Assembly (NCBI RefSeq): GCF_011045015.1
Contig: NZ_JAAKZY010000042.1
Location: 1 to 57,177 of the forward strand
DNA: 57,177 bases
Source: Streptomyces scabichelini
GTDB taxonomy: Bacteria; Actinomycetota; Actinomycetes; Streptomycetales; Streptomycetaceae
Direction of reading: 5' to 3'
Of this stretch, positions 8,412 through 16,668 are shown piece after piece (the stretch's first letter is position 1; every line of letters begins with the position of its first letter). The notes below the pieces were generated by a model. The model was given only the letters and a program-made list of their open reading frames with translations, ran no database searches and had not been told where the DNA came from. Position numbers and translations under genes: made by a program.

Positions 8412-9671
8412 TCAGGCCAGCGCGCTGCCCTTCTTCCACGCCTCCCAGTCGACGTTCCAGGCGCCGTAGCCGTTGTTCACGTCCACGGTGTCCGTGGACT
8501 TGACGACGGTCACGGGGTCGCCGTAGTTCACCCGGTCGTAGAACCACTTGGCGTTGGCGGTGCTCAGGCCGATGCAGCCGTGGCTGGCGTTGACCTTGCC
8601 GAACTTGCCCTCGTTCCACGGGGCGGCGTGGGCGTAGGTGCCCGAGGGGGTGAGCTGGACGTCCCACTTGACGGCGCCGAGGTCGTACGCCTCGGGGCCG
8701 AAGATGCCGACCGTGGCGGAGTTCATCCGGATCGTCGGGACCTTGCTGAGCACCACCATGGTGCCGTTCCAGGTCTCGAAGGTCTTCTTGCCCGTGGAGA
8801 CCGGAAGGGTTTTGACGACCTTGCCGTTCTCGGCCACGGTCATCGTCTTCTTGACCACGTCAACCGTGCTGACGACCGACTTGCCGATGGTGAAGTCGAT
8901 CTCGCGCTTCTGCGTGCCGACCAGGTCACCGTTCTTGAGGCCGACCAGGTCCATCCGCAGCTTCACTTTGGTGCCGGGCTTCCAGTACTCCTTGGGCCGG
9001 TAGTCGACGCGGTCCTTGCCGTCCCGGTCCTTCATCCAGCTCCACGCGCCCTCGACGGCCGGGGACGAGGTGACACTGAGCTTGCGCTCCACCGCCGCCT
9101 TGTCGTGGATCGCCTTGTTGAAGACGATCGACACCGGAAGGGCGACGCCGACGGTGGCGCCCTTGTCGACGTTGTAGGTGCCGACGAAGATCTCGTCCTT
9201 GCTGAGCGTCGTGAAGCTGCTGGTGCGGGTCGTCTTGTTGCCGTCGGACGCGGCGAGTTGGGCCTTGAGCGTGTAGGTGGTGCCGTACCCGGTGGTATGG
9301 GACGAGGTCCAGGAGGTGCCGTCGGACGACAGTGAGCCGTCGAGTGTCTTTCCGTCCCCTGCGGTGACGGTGACCGATGCCAGCTTTCCGTTGCTGGGCT
9401 GCACTGTGAGCGGCTCGCCGGGTATGACGTCCTTGCCGTCGGTGGCAGGGGAGACCGTGACGGCGGCCGACCCGTTCTTGCCGGAGTCCGCGTCCACCTC
9501 TGACCCCGGTTTCGAATCCGAGGCCGGCGATTCCTTCGAGGCGCCATTGGCGGCCTGGCTGCAGGCGGCCAGAGTCACGACCCCGGCCAGGGCGAGCGCC
9601 GCGAATCCCAGCCGCTTGCGCCGAGGCCGTCGCTCTGCGGGCTCCATGTGCCCCCGTCGGCTGTCCTGCAC
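8412..9671 (-). CDS. L,D-transpeptidase lipoprotein (YkuD)
   Basis: A 419-residue lipoprotein (signal ending VTLAAC) that makes 3-3 cross-links in peptidoglycan or attaches proteins to it. After a Ser/Asp linker come two immunoglobulin-like segments (about 60-270), then the YkuD catalytic domain with SHGCIGL near the C-terminus, whose Cys is the nucleophile. This is the layout of actinobacterial LdtMt2-type enzymes. The GGATGGAGG ribosome site abuts the ATG at 9677, so GTG at 9671 is the better start. Operator B lies 25 bases upstream. Copper is reported to inhibit L,D-transpeptidases through the catalytic Cys, so an extra copper-linked copy here makes sense as compensation (inference). Confidence 0.9.
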   Translation of the reverse strand: MQDSRRGHMEPAERRPRRKRLGFAALALAGVVTLAACSQAANGASKESPASDSKPGSEVDADSGKNGSAAVTVSPATDGKDVIPGEPLTVQPSNGKLASVTVTAGDGKTLDGSLSSDGTSWTSSHTTGYGTTYTLKAQLAASDGNKTTRTSSFTTLSKDEIFVGTYNVDKGATVGVALPVSIVFNKAIHDKAAVERKLSVTSSPAVEGAWSWMKDRDGKDRVDYRPKEYWKPGTKVKLRMDLVGLKNGDLVGTQKREIDFTIGKSVVSTVDVVKKTMTVAENGKVVKTLPVSTGKKTFETWNGTMVVLSKVPTIRMNSATVGIFGPEAYDLGAVKWDVQLTPSGTYAHAAPWNEGKFGKVNASHGCIGLSTANAKWFYDRVNYGDPVTVVKSTDTVDVNNGYGAWNVDWEAWKKGSALA

Positions 9672-9695
9672 GGTCATCCTCCATCCAAGATGTAG

Positions 9696-9708
9696 CTAAG
9701 TGCTTTAG
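9696..9708 (-). promoter_or_regulatory. BlaI-type operator B
   Basis: CTAA-GTGCT-TTAG, followed by TA, a perfect core dyad directly upstream of the L,D-transpeptidase gene. Beyond it, 9710-10040 holds no recognised gene. Confidence 0.65.
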
Positions 9709-10044
9709 TAGACGAGTGCCGGGGGTACTCGGTTCCCGCAGTCGGGCTCGTGATTCAGGTGGCCTCCCCGCGGTGCGAAGCGGTGAGGGGCCCGTTGCAG
9801 ACTCCCGCCAAGAACCTGAATCGCTTGATTGCGCGCCCGGAGGCGAGGCTCTGGCGACGCCCCGCCGGCCGTCGCCCAGCCGGTGCCCGGCGGCGGTCAC
9901 GCTCGCCGAGTGGGCCTCGGTGTCGCCGAACAGTCAGTCGTAAGCGGCGCCGCCGCGTGCGGCGCTGCGGCTGCGCTGCACCGCGAGCGCCAGTCCGACG
10001 AGAACGGGCGCCCCCAGCAGTACCTCGGGCCACACGTCGAGCCA

Positions 10045-10160
10045 CTAGCAGGGCCGGGCCGAGCGGGGCCAGGAACCACCAGCCGACCGGCGGGAACCAG
10101 GCGTAGAGAAGCGGTCCGCCGGCGACGGCGGCCGTCCCGGACCGGAGCGTAGGAGGGCTG
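10045..10160 (-). pseudogene. apolipoprotein N-acyltransferase (Lnt) N-terminal relic
   Basis: The minus strand encodes GPLLYAWFPPVGWWFLAPLG followed by PALLVA, which matches the first membrane region of Lnt, where the FPP-GWW-LAP pattern is characteristic. The frame then runs into unrelated sequence. Only about 40 residues of a ~530-residue enzyme remain. Confidence 0.55.
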
Positions 10161-10188
10161 GGGCGCGCGGCGCGCAGGGGACCGGCCT

Positions 10189-10650
10189 TCACGAAGGCAC
10201 TGCGCAGACGTTCGCGGTGCGTAGTCGTCGTACGAGCACGTGGACCAGCAGCGCCACCGAGGCGACGGCGAGTACTGGTTGCAGCGGAGCGAAGTACGAC
10301 AAGGCGCCGCTGACGCCGACGGCCAGCACCACGAGCTTGTTGCAGATCGGGCAGCCGACCGCGAAGGCGGACAGCAGGCCCGCGCCGAGGGCGCGAGCGG
10401 TCCGGGGACGCTCGGGCGGTCCGGCCTCGGGGGCGGGAGTTTCGGCCGGGCCGATGCGGACGTAGGTGGCTACCAGGAGCCCCTCCAGCACGGAACTGAC
10501 CAGCCACACCGGGTAGTTCCACCACAACACTGGAGTCATCCGGGTGTAGAAGGGGGTCGGCACCACGCCCGTCGGCACGCCGATGACGAGTGCGGCGATC
10601 ACCGTGACCGTTGCTGCCACCATCCATCTGCGGGCGGGCCAGGTGCGCAT
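10189..10650 (-). CDS. small integral membrane protein with CPIC motif
   Basis: A 153-residue membrane protein with about four hydrophobic segments. The CPICNKLV motif lies at the start of the third and would be near the membrane surface; it could bind metal or take part in thiol chemistry. I do not recognise a named family. The ATG at 10650 has GAGGAG 7 bases upstream and is preferred over an upstream in-frame start at 10740. Operator C lies about 100 bases upstream, and two other small membrane protein genes precede it on the same strand. Confidence 0.65.
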   Translation of the reverse strand: MRTWPARRWMVAATVTVIAALVIGVPTGVVPTPFYTRMTPVLWWNYPVWLVSSVLEGLLVATYVRIGPAETPAPEAGPPERPRTARALGAGLLSAFAVGCPICNKLVVLAVGVSGALSYFAPLQPVLAVASVALLVHVLVRRLRTANVCAVPS

Positions 10651-10749
10651 GAGGCTGCTCCTCGGGATCAGGCCGCCGACCGGACGGCGCGGCAAGCCGG
10701 GGAGCCTGGCAACGGCCTCCGGTCGGCGGCTGGCAGTCATGCTAAGGCA

Positions 10750-10762
10750 CTAAATTAATTAG
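10750..10762 (-). promoter_or_regulatory. BlaI-type operator C
   Basis: CTAA-ATTAA-TTAG, perfect and AT-rich, extended as ACTAA...TTAGTA. It overlaps the 3' end of the small upstream frame and precedes the CPIC membrane protein gene. Confidence 0.65.
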
Positions 10763-10964
10763 TAGCAATGAGGAGTGGATTCGGTGGTGGGGTGAGGTTC
10801 GATGACGGTCGCCGTGGGCAAGGCCGGTCATGCGTCACTGTCAGGGGTGCGTGTCGATCCGTCCGTGCAGCAGCAGGCTTCTGGTGCGCGCTGGCCAGGC
10901 GGGCTATGCCGTAGAAGATCGCGGCGAGAAGTGGGCCGCCGATCGGTATCGCTAGCGCGGCCAT
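10755..10964 (-). CDS. possible small membrane protein
   Basis: A 69-residue frame whose first 25 residues (AALAIPIGGPLLAAIFYGIA) form one membrane segment, followed by a basic, Pro-rich tail. It starts 25 bases after the stop of the gene upstream but has no clear ribosome site. It may be a real partner of its neighbour, or a frame whose tail has drifted. It ends within operator C. Confidence 0.4.
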   Translation of the reverse strand: MAALAIPIGGPLLAAIFYGIARLASAHQKPAAARTDRHAPLTVTHDRPCPRRPSSNLTPPPNPLLIATN

Positions 10965-10988
10965 GGGGTCACGGGGGCAAGACCCGGT

Positions 10989-11195
10989 TCACAAGGTTTC
11001 GCGTGCGTCCTTCTGTGCGGCGCGCAGCTCGGCGATTTCCTTGCGCAGCTCGTCCAGCTCGAAGCGCGCCACGGGTGAGCCGACGGAGCTGCTTCGCCGT
11101 GATGCGTGCAGCCCTCCGCGCGTCATGAACCACATCATCAGGCCCATGCCGATCGGGCAGGCCAGGAGCAGCAACGGATAGAGGAACTGAGGCAT
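10989..11195 (-). CDS. small membrane protein with C-terminal coiled coil
   Basis: A 68-residue protein. An N-terminal membrane segment contains ACPIGMGLMMWFM, with Cys and Met residues suited to copper binding, and is followed by a short charged coiled-coil-like segment (DELRKEIAELRAAQ). A GGGAGG ribosome site lies 5 bases before the ATG. Operator D is about 50 bases upstream. Small Cys/Met membrane proteins of this shape are common in actinobacterial copper clusters; a role in copper trafficking is inference. Confidence 0.7.
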   Translation of the reverse strand: MPQFLYPLLLLACPIGMGLMMWFMTRGGLHASRRSSSVGSPVARFELDELRKEIAELRAAQKDARETL

Positions 11196-11244
11196 GGGGG
11201 CCTCCCGGTGGGCCGCGGGGTGCTCATCGAACCCGCTCTAGCTA

Positions 11245-11257
11245 CTAAGCAGTTTAG
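11245..11257 (-). promoter_or_regulatory. BlaI-type operator D
   Basis: CTAA-GCAGT-TTAG, preceded by TA (TACTAA...TTAGATA). It precedes the small coiled-coil membrane protein gene. Confidence 0.65.
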
Positions 11258-11418
11258 ATAAGCAGGGGCGCTGGCGCCAGTCCGGGCGGCACTCGATCGC
11301 ATTGTGTGACGGATCTGTCGCTCAGGGCGCCTCGGGGGCGGGGGTGGGTCTCGTTGGCTGTGGCGCGGTCGGCGAGGTCGATGGCCGGGTGTTCGTGTGT
11401 GGGTCAGAGGTGATGTGC

Positions 11419-11448
11419 TTGCCTTTATCTACTAAGGAGCTTAGCGTC
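11419..11448 (+). promoter_or_regulatory. promoter with BlaI-type operator E
   Basis: CTAA-GGAGC-TTAG at 11432-11444 fills the spacer between a possible -35 (TTGCCT) and -10 (TAGCGT) element 17 bases apart. It would control the DegT-type gene downstream. The rest of the 366-base gap 11258-11623 shows nothing else. Confidence 0.6.
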
Positions 11449-11623
11449 TAGTTGGGTAGTCGACGCTCGATCTCCAGCGGCCGCCTTCTTTCGGCCCGCT
11501 GTGATCCCGCCCTCAAAGGACGTCACTGGTCACCGGTCACCGGTTGGGAGCTGGTCATCCCCGCACGGCTCTCCTTGCCTCAGGGAGGCTCGGGGTGACC
11601 GTATCGAATGGATAGGGGGAGGC

Positions 11624-12883
11624 GTGCGGTCAGCAGAGTCTCCACATCCATCGCCGTCGGCCGGCGGTGCCCTCGAAGATCTGATGCGGGAGCGGCTCGG
11701 CCGTGAGTGCGTGTATGTCCCGTCGTGCAGACTGGCCGTGTACTTGGCACTACGCCGCTGGTGCGCTCCTGGTGGAAGCGTGCTGATGTCGCCGGTCAAC
11801 GACGACGTCATGGTGTTCGTCGTGCTGGCAGCCGGGCTGCGTCCCGTTATGGCGCCGGTGTCCCCTCGGGACGGGAATATCGACATTCGCGCGGTGCCGG
11901 AATCGACCTGGCGCAGTGTGGGCGCGGTGCTGACCACCAACGTCTACGGCATGCCGGACGGCGCGGACGAACTGCGCACTCGGTGTGACCGCATGGGCAT
12001 CCCCCTCCTTGAGGACGCGGCACATGCGATCGGTACGACAGTGGGAGACCGCCCGATCGGCACCTTCGGAACAGCTGCGGCTTTCAGCCTGGGCAAGCAT
12101 GCGAGGGCGACCGGTGGCGGATTCCTGGCGCTGGAGGACTCAGCCGACCGCAAGGCGCTGGAACAACTGCGTGATGAGTTGTTGGCGCCGCGGCAACTGC
12201 ATCGGGACTTGGCGTACACGCTGCGCCCTGTCGCGCGCGCTGCGGTACAGCGGCTCCATCTGGTCCGACCCGTATGGAGGACCATGCGGACCCTGGGTCT
12301 GTTGGAACGCGAACGCTTTCGTATGGAGCTCCAAGAGCGGCACTTGCGGGAGGGTGTGGGCCGCAGTCCGGACCTGGGAACCTTCGACCGCTGGGTGCGA
12401 GTCGATCTGCACGGATACCGCAGGGAACACGGACGCGTTCTGCAGCGCACGCTGAGGTGGCGGATGAGTCGCCTGGACGCGGATCTGTCCCGGCGGCGTG
12501 AGGGGGCGAGGCTGCTGGGCGGCACCGTCTGGGCTGCCGCAGGTGTGCGGGACGCGGTCGCGGAGAGGGTGCAGGATCGCCACGTGCCGCCGTTGTTCCG
12601 CGTGCCCCTGATGGTGCGCGACCGGGACAGGCTGGTGGCACGTCTGGAGCGGTCCGGTGTCGTGATCGGGTACCTGTACGACCCGCCCTTGGACGACTTC
12701 GCCGGACCCGAGTTCGTGGAGCCGTCCCCGGCGCCTGAAGCGGCCCGCTGGTTCGCGGCGCACGCGCTGCCGGTGGACCCCCTCCTGGCGCGGAGGATGA
12801 TGCGCCTGCTGCAACGGGAGGCTCCGCAGCCTGCGGCTCCGTTTCTGGGCCCGGCCCTCCGCGACCAGGCGCCGCGAGTGTGA
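11624..12883 (+). CDS. DegT/DnrJ/EryC1/StrS-type PLP enzyme
   Basis: About 419 residues with the fold-type I PLP pattern of sugar aminotransferases: EDAAHAIG (about 130-137) binds the cofactor and the Lys of SLGKH (about K158) would form the Schiff base. An unusually long Arg-rich segment (about 180-310) replaces the normal middle of the family, so the substrate may not be a nucleotide sugar. The start is uncertain: GTG at 11624 lies very close to GGGGGAGG, while the frame is open back to 11501. It is alone on its strand and is followed by a strong hairpin. Operator E places it in the same regulon as the envelope genes. A role in modifying a surface glycan is only a guess. Confidence 0.75.
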   Translation: MRSAESPHPSPSAGGALEDLMRERLGRECVYVPSCRLAVYLALRRWCAPGGSVLMSPVNDDVMVFVVLAAGLRPVMAPVSPRDGNIDIRAVPESTWRSVGAVLTTNVYGMPDGADELRTRCDRMGIPLLEDAAHAIGTTVGDRPIGTFGTAAAFSLGKHARATGGGFLALEDSADRKALEQLRDELLAPRQLHRDLAYTLRPVARAAVQRLHLVRPVWRTMRTLGLLERERFRMELQERHLREGVGRSPDLGTFDRWVRVDLHGYRREHGRVLQRTLRWRMSRLDADLSRRREGARLLGGTVWAAAGVRDAVAERVQDRHVPPLFRVPLMVRDRDRLVARLERSGVVIGYLYDPPLDDFAGPEFVEPSPAPEAARWFAAHALPVDPLLARRMMRLLQREAPQPAAPFLGPALRDQAPRV

Positions 12884-12980
12884 CTCCCGGCCGCCTGGGC
12901 CACGCCTCGCAGTTCTCATGCCGTTTGTCGGGCCGGGGCCACCGGGTCGAGCCCACGGTCTTCAGAGCAGGCGAGGCGGC

Positions 12981-13005
12981 GGGCCCGCCTTCGCTGGGCG
13001 GGCCC
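12981..13005 (+). terminator. terminator after DegT-type gene
   Basis: GGGCCCGCC / GGGCGGGCCC hairpin with a TTCGCT loop, about 100 bases after the stop. Confidence 0.6.
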
Positions 13006-13052
13006 TGGCTGTGGCTCTGATGCCGTGTGGGCCCCGCCGCGCTCAGATCAGC

Positions 13053-13180
13053 TCAGTGACCGGTGTACTCGAAGATGTACAGCCCGAAGTCGCGGTCGGA
13101 CGCCGCCACGTACACCTTCCCGGGGGGCACTGCCCGCCGGAGCCGGGAGCCCAGAACGAGGTGATGCCGGCCACCAACTG
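13053..13180 (-). pseudogene. LVIVD-repeat-type protein, C-terminal relic
   Basis: The minus strand carries LVAGITSFWAPGSGGQCPPG, then after a frameshift GKVYVAASDRDFGLYIFEYTG and a stop. This ending is characteristic of LVIVD-repeat secreted proteins. Only the last ~40 codons remain, with a frameshift in a C/G run. A degenerate BlaI-type operator sits just upstream, as if a promoter and a gene tail were joined by deletion. Confidence 0.5.
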
Positions 13181-13190
13181 ATCAGCACCG

Positions 13191-13203
13191 CGAAGGTACT
13201 TAG
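13191..13203 (-). promoter_or_regulatory. degenerate BlaI-type operator N
   Basis: CGAA-GGTAC-TTAG (extended half ACTTAGTG), one mismatch in one half-site. It is directly upstream of the LVIVD relic on the minus strand. No intact gene follows it. Confidence 0.35.
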
Positions 13204-13423
13204 TGCGGTGATCGACCGTAAAGGTCTTTGACCTGATCTTGTTTTCCGGGAGTTGGGCTGAGCGCTGCAGGCGTCGGAGTCGTCGGTTAAGCGATGCGCG
13301 GCAGGTTTCCCGCGGGTCGGCAAGGTCTCCTGCGAACCGGCATGACGACCGCCGAGACACAGTTGGAGGGCTTCCGACAGGCTCGGGACTGAGCCGACGA
13401 GTCCGCGGGACGGGCTCGACACC

Positions 13424-13455
13424 GAGACGCCCGGCCTCATCGGGCCGGGCGTCTC
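13424..13455 (-). terminator. copA terminator
   Basis: A perfect 13-bp inverted repeat GAGACGCCCGGCC / GGCCGGGCGTCTC with a 6-base loop lies 25 bases after the copA stop codon. Confidence 0.8.
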
Positions 13456-13479
13456 AGCCGAAAGTGCCTACCCTTGCGC

Positions 13480-15798
13480 TCACTTGAAGGACCGCAGCCG
13501 CAGGCTGTTGGTCACCACGAACACCGACGAGAAGGCCATCGCGGCGCCCGCGATCATCGGGTTGAGCATGCCGGCGGCGGCGAGCGGCAGGGCAGCGACG
13601 TTGTAGCCGAAGGCCCAGAAGAGGTTGCCCTTGATGGTGGCGAGGGTCCTGCGGGAGAGGCGGATCGCGTCCGCCGCCACCCGCAGGTCGCCCCGAACGA
13701 GGGTGAGGTCGCCCGCCTCTATCGCCGCGTCCGTGCCGGTGCCCATGGCCAGGCCCAGGTCGGCGGTGGCGAGGGCGGCCGCGTCGTTGACGCCGTCGCC
13801 GACCATCGCGACCGAACGGCCCTCGCCCTGCAGCCGCTTGACGACGTCGACCTTGTCCTCGGGCAGGACCTCGGCGATCACCTCGTCGATGCCCACGGAA
13901 CGGGCGACCGACTCGGCGACGAGCTGGTTGTCACCGGTCAGCAGGACGGGCTTCAGGCCGAGCGCGCGCAGTTCGGCCACCGCCTCGGCGCTGGTCTCCT
14001 TGACGGCGTCGGCGACGGTGAGGACGCCGCGCGCCTCGCCGTCCCAGGCGACGGCGGCCGCAGTACGCCCCTCCGCCTCCGCGGCGGCCTTGGCCTCGGC
14101 CAGCTCGCGGGGCAGCTCGATGACCCTCCCCCACTCTCGACTTCGCTCGAGCGGGGGGACCCCCATCGCGAGGAGCTTCTCGCGGCCGACGAGTACGGCG
14201 TGCCCGTCGACGACGCCCTGGACGCCGAGGCCGGCGACGTTCTCGAAGTTCTCCGGCACTGGCAGGCTTCCAACCCGCTCAGCGGCACCGGCCGCGATGG
14301 CCTGGGCGATCGGGTGCTCGGAGGCGTGCTCCAACGCGCCCGCCAGCCGCAGCAGTTCATCCTTGTCCACGCCCGATGCAGGGAACACGTCCTGAAGCTG
14401 CATCCGGCCCGTGGTCACCGTGCCGGTCTTGTCCAGGACGACGGTGTCGACACGGCGGGTGGACTCCAGGACCTCGGGCCCCTTGATGAGGATGCCGAGC
14501 TGGGCGCCGCGACCGGTGCCCACCATCAGGGCGGTCGGAGTGGCCAGACCCAGCGCGCACGGGCAGGCGATGATCAGGACCGCGACGGCGGCCGTGAAGG
14601 CGGCGGTGGCGTCACCCGTGGCGAACAGCCAGGTCAGCAAGGTGCCGAGGGCAAGGAGGATGACCACGGGGACGAAAACCGAGGAGATCCGGTCGGCGAG
14701 GCGCTGCACCTCGGCCTTGCCGTTCTGCGCGTCCTCGACGAGCCGTGCCATCCGGGCGAGTTGGGTGTCCGCGCCGATCCGAGTGGCCTCGACGACCAGG
14801 CGGCCGCCCGCGTTCACAGTCGCGCCGGTGACGGCATCGCCCACTGTCACGTCCACCGGCACGGACTCGCCGGTCAGCATGGAGGCGTCCACCGCCGAGG
14901 AGCCCTCGACGACGGTCCCGTCGGTGGCGACCTTCTCTCCAGGGCGTACGACGAAACGGTGGCCGACGGCCAACTGCGCGACCGGGATACGTACTTCCTT
15001 GCCGCCCCGCAGCACCGCGACGTCCTTCGCGCCCAGCTCCAGCAGCGCCCTCAGCGCCGCACCCGCCTTGCGCTTGGACTTCGCCTCCAGGTAGCGCCCG
15101 GCGAGGATGAACGTGGTCACCCCGGCCGCGGCCTCCAGGTAGATGGCGGAGGAGCCGTCCCCGCGGGAGATGGTGAACTCGAAGCCGTGCCGCATGCCCG
15201 GCATCCCGGCGTGCCCCCAGAACAGCGCCCACACCGACCAGCCGAGCGCGGCGAGCGTACCGATGGACACCAGCGTGTCCATGGTCGCGGCGCCGTGCCG
15301 GGCGTTCGTCCAGGCGGCCCGGTGGAAGGGGAGGGCGCCCCAGACCACGACCGGAGCCGCCAGCGTCAGCGACAGCCACTGCCAGTTGTCGAACTGCAGG
15401 GCCGGGACCATCGCCATCAGGACCACGGGCACGGTGAGCACCAGCGACACGTACAGACGCTGCCGGAGGGACAACAGTTCGCCGTCGACCGCCGGAGTGG
15501 TCTCGCCCTCGATTGGTTCAGCGGTGGCGGACGCGGGCGGGGGCGGCTCCTCGGCGGTGTAGCCGGTCTTCTCGACGGTGGCGATGAGGTCGGCGACGTC
15601 GATGCCGTCCGTGTAGGAGACCTTCGCCTTCTCGGTGGCGAAGTTGACGGTCGCGGTGACGCCGTCCATGCGGTTGAGCTTCTTCTCGATACGGGCCGCG
15701 CACGACGCGCAAGTCATGCCGCCGATCGAGAGCTCGACCGCGGAGGGGGGCGCGGGAGCCGTGTCGGGGACAGCCTTCTCGGGAGCCGTGCTGGTCAT
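13480..15798 (-). CDS. copA: copper-exporting P1B-type ATPase
   Basis: A 772-residue pump that exports Cu(I) from the cytoplasm. Domains in order: N-terminal heavy-metal domain with MTCASC (about 28-33), membrane segments, TGES actuator loop (309-312), CPC in the transport helix (412-414), phosphorylation site DKTGT (456-460), SEHP (493-496) and GDGVND (667-672). I use the ATG at 15798, which has GGAG 8 bases upstream. The nucleotide-binding domain contains an in-frame insertion (about 545-557) coded by a palindromic repeat. It lies 111 bases downstream of copZ, and the shared promoter has a CsoR-type site and operator F. Confidence 0.97.
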   Translation of the reverse strand: MTSTAPEKAVPDTAPAPPSAVELSIGGMTCASCAARIEKKLNRMDGVTATVNFATEKAKVSYTDGIDVADLIATVEKTGYTAEEPPPPASATAEPIEGETTPAVDGELLSLRQRLYVSLVLTVPVVLMAMVPALQFDNWQWLSLTLAAPVVVWGALPFHRAAWTNARHGAATMDTLVSIGTLAALGWSVWALFWGHAGMPGMRHGFEFTISRGDGSSAIYLEAAAGVTTFILAGRYLEAKSKRKAGAALRALLELGAKDVAVLRGGKEVRIPVAQLAVGHRFVVRPGEKVATDGTVVEGSSAVDASMLTGESVPVDVTVGDAVTGATVNAGGRLVVEATRIGADTQLARMARLVEDAQNGKAEVQRLADRISSVFVPVVILLALGTLLTWLFATGDATAAFTAAVAVLIIACPCALGLATPTALMVGTGRGAQLGILIKGPEVLESTRRVDTVVLDKTGTVTTGRMQLQDVFPASGVDKDELLRLAGALEHASEHPIAQAIAAGAAERVGSLPVPENFENVAGLGVQGVVDGHAVLVGREKLLAMGVPPLERSREWGRVIELPRELAEAKAAAEAEGRTAAAVAWDGEARGVLTVADAVKETSAEAVAELRALGLKPVLLTGDNQLVAESVARSVGIDEVIAEVLPEDKVDVVKRLQGEGRSVAMVGDGVNDAAALATADLGLAMGTGTDAAIEAGDLTLVRGDLRVAADAIRLSRRTLATIKGNLFWAFGYNVAALPLAAAGMLNPMIAGAAMAFSSVFVVTNSLRLRSFK
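14124..14165. repeat. palindromic repeat inserted in copA
   Basis: CCCCC...CTCGA-CTTCGC-TCGAG-C-GGGGGG forms a hairpin. The motif matches a small dispersed palindrome that I recall as common in Streptomyces genomes, usually outside genes. Here it lies in frame inside the CopA nucleotide-binding domain and adds a dozen residues (GVPPLERSREWG). Confidence 0.6.
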
Positions 15799-15909
15799 AG
15801 GCGTATCTCCAGGGGGAGGCCGGGACATACGGCGTCCGTATCAGCGGAGCGGTACGTCCCGGCGCGGGAGGAATTCGCGTGTTCGGGGCCGTGGGCCCGA
15901 AGGAGGTCG

Positions 15910-16203
15910 TCAGGCGCGGCCGACGAGCTCGTAGCCGGCCTCGTCGACGGCGGTGCGGACGGCTCCCTCGTCGAGCGGTGCGGCGGAGGTGACGGTGACC
16001 TCGCCGGTCTTGGCGACGGCCTTGACGGCGCTGACGCCGTCCAGTGCGGATATCTCCTGGGAAACTGCGCCCTCGCAGTGACCGCAGGTCATGCCGGACA
16101 CCTTGTAGGTGGTGGTGACGCCGACGCCCTGGACGTCGACCGTGGCGCCGGAACCGCAGGAGCCGCAGCAAGAGCCGGAGCTGGAGTTCGTCTCGGTGGT
16201 CAT
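15910..16203 (-). CDS. copZ: copper chaperone with heavy-metal domain
   Basis: A 97-residue cytoplasmic protein with a GMTCGHC copper site (37-43) in a ferredoxin-like heavy-metal domain. An extra Cys cluster lies near the N-terminus (C12, C13, C16), more than a plain CopZ has, and may widen its copper-holding capacity. GAGGAAG lies 5 bases before the ATG. It precedes copA and presumably hands Cu(I) to it. Its promoter has -10 TATAGT and -35 GTGACA with a CsoR operator in the spacer. Confidence 0.93.
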   Translation of the reverse strand: MTTETNSSSGSCCGSCGSGATVDVQGVGVTTTYKVSGMTCGHCEGAVSQEISALDGVSAVKAVAKTGEVTVTSAAPLDEGAVRTAVDEAGYELVGRA

Positions 16204-16281
16204 GGCTACTTCCTCGGAGTGTGGGTGCGTGGGTTGCTTTTCGGGAGGGGCGTGGTCCCCGGCCCCGCCCGTGACGTCGAC

Positions 16282-16309
16282 ACTATACCCCCTAGGGGTA
16301 CTCTGTCAC
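16282..16309 (-). promoter_or_regulatory. copZ promoter with CsoR-type operator, site 2
   Basis: On the minus strand, -35 GTGACA (16304-16309) and -10 TATAGT (16282-16287) are separated by 16 bases filled by TACCCC-CTA-GGGGTA (16286-16300). This is a textbook position for a repressor released by Cu(I). Confidence 0.8.
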
Positions 16310-16354
16310 CTGTGGTGGCGTACACGCTGTTTGTGCGGCCGAGGCCCTTTCTCG

Positions 16355-16367
16355 TTAACCTGCTTAG
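16355..16367 (-). promoter_or_regulatory. BlaI-type operator F
   Basis: TTAA-CCTGC-TTAG followed by TAG. It lies about 45 bases upstream of the copZ -35 element, so copZ-copA may have two regulators. Confidence 0.45.
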
Positions 16368-16368
16368 T

Positions 16369-16668
16369 AGACGTCGTGACCTGCGTGCGCAGGAACCCGG
16401 TGGCCGCCTGTCTCTGCTCGAGCGCGGTGCGCTCGCGGGCGGCCTGCCGGCCTGGACAGCGGAGGATTCTCGTGGCTGCTCGCCGAGCCGGTGCTGGACT
16501 GGACCGGGCGGTCGTGCTCGATGCGGCCCGGGAGGGGGCGAGCGGTACGGGACCGGCCGCGGCCGAGGTCTTCTCCCGCTCCACGCAGCACGCGGGCCTG
16601 CTGGGGCCGGTGCACGCGCTTGGCCCCTGGCGCGGTGTCCTATTGGGCAGCGACGACTCGACCGGCCT
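16369..16668. other. no recognisable gene
   Basis: The 300 bases between operator F and the DUF5134 stop codon contain open frames on both strands but none with a start signal or family motif. Confidence 0.45.

Noticed and set aside
11624..12883. Deoxysugar biosynthesis cluster
   Set aside because: Only one DegT-type gene is present; no nucleotidyltransferase, dehydratase or glycosyltransferase gene accompanies it.
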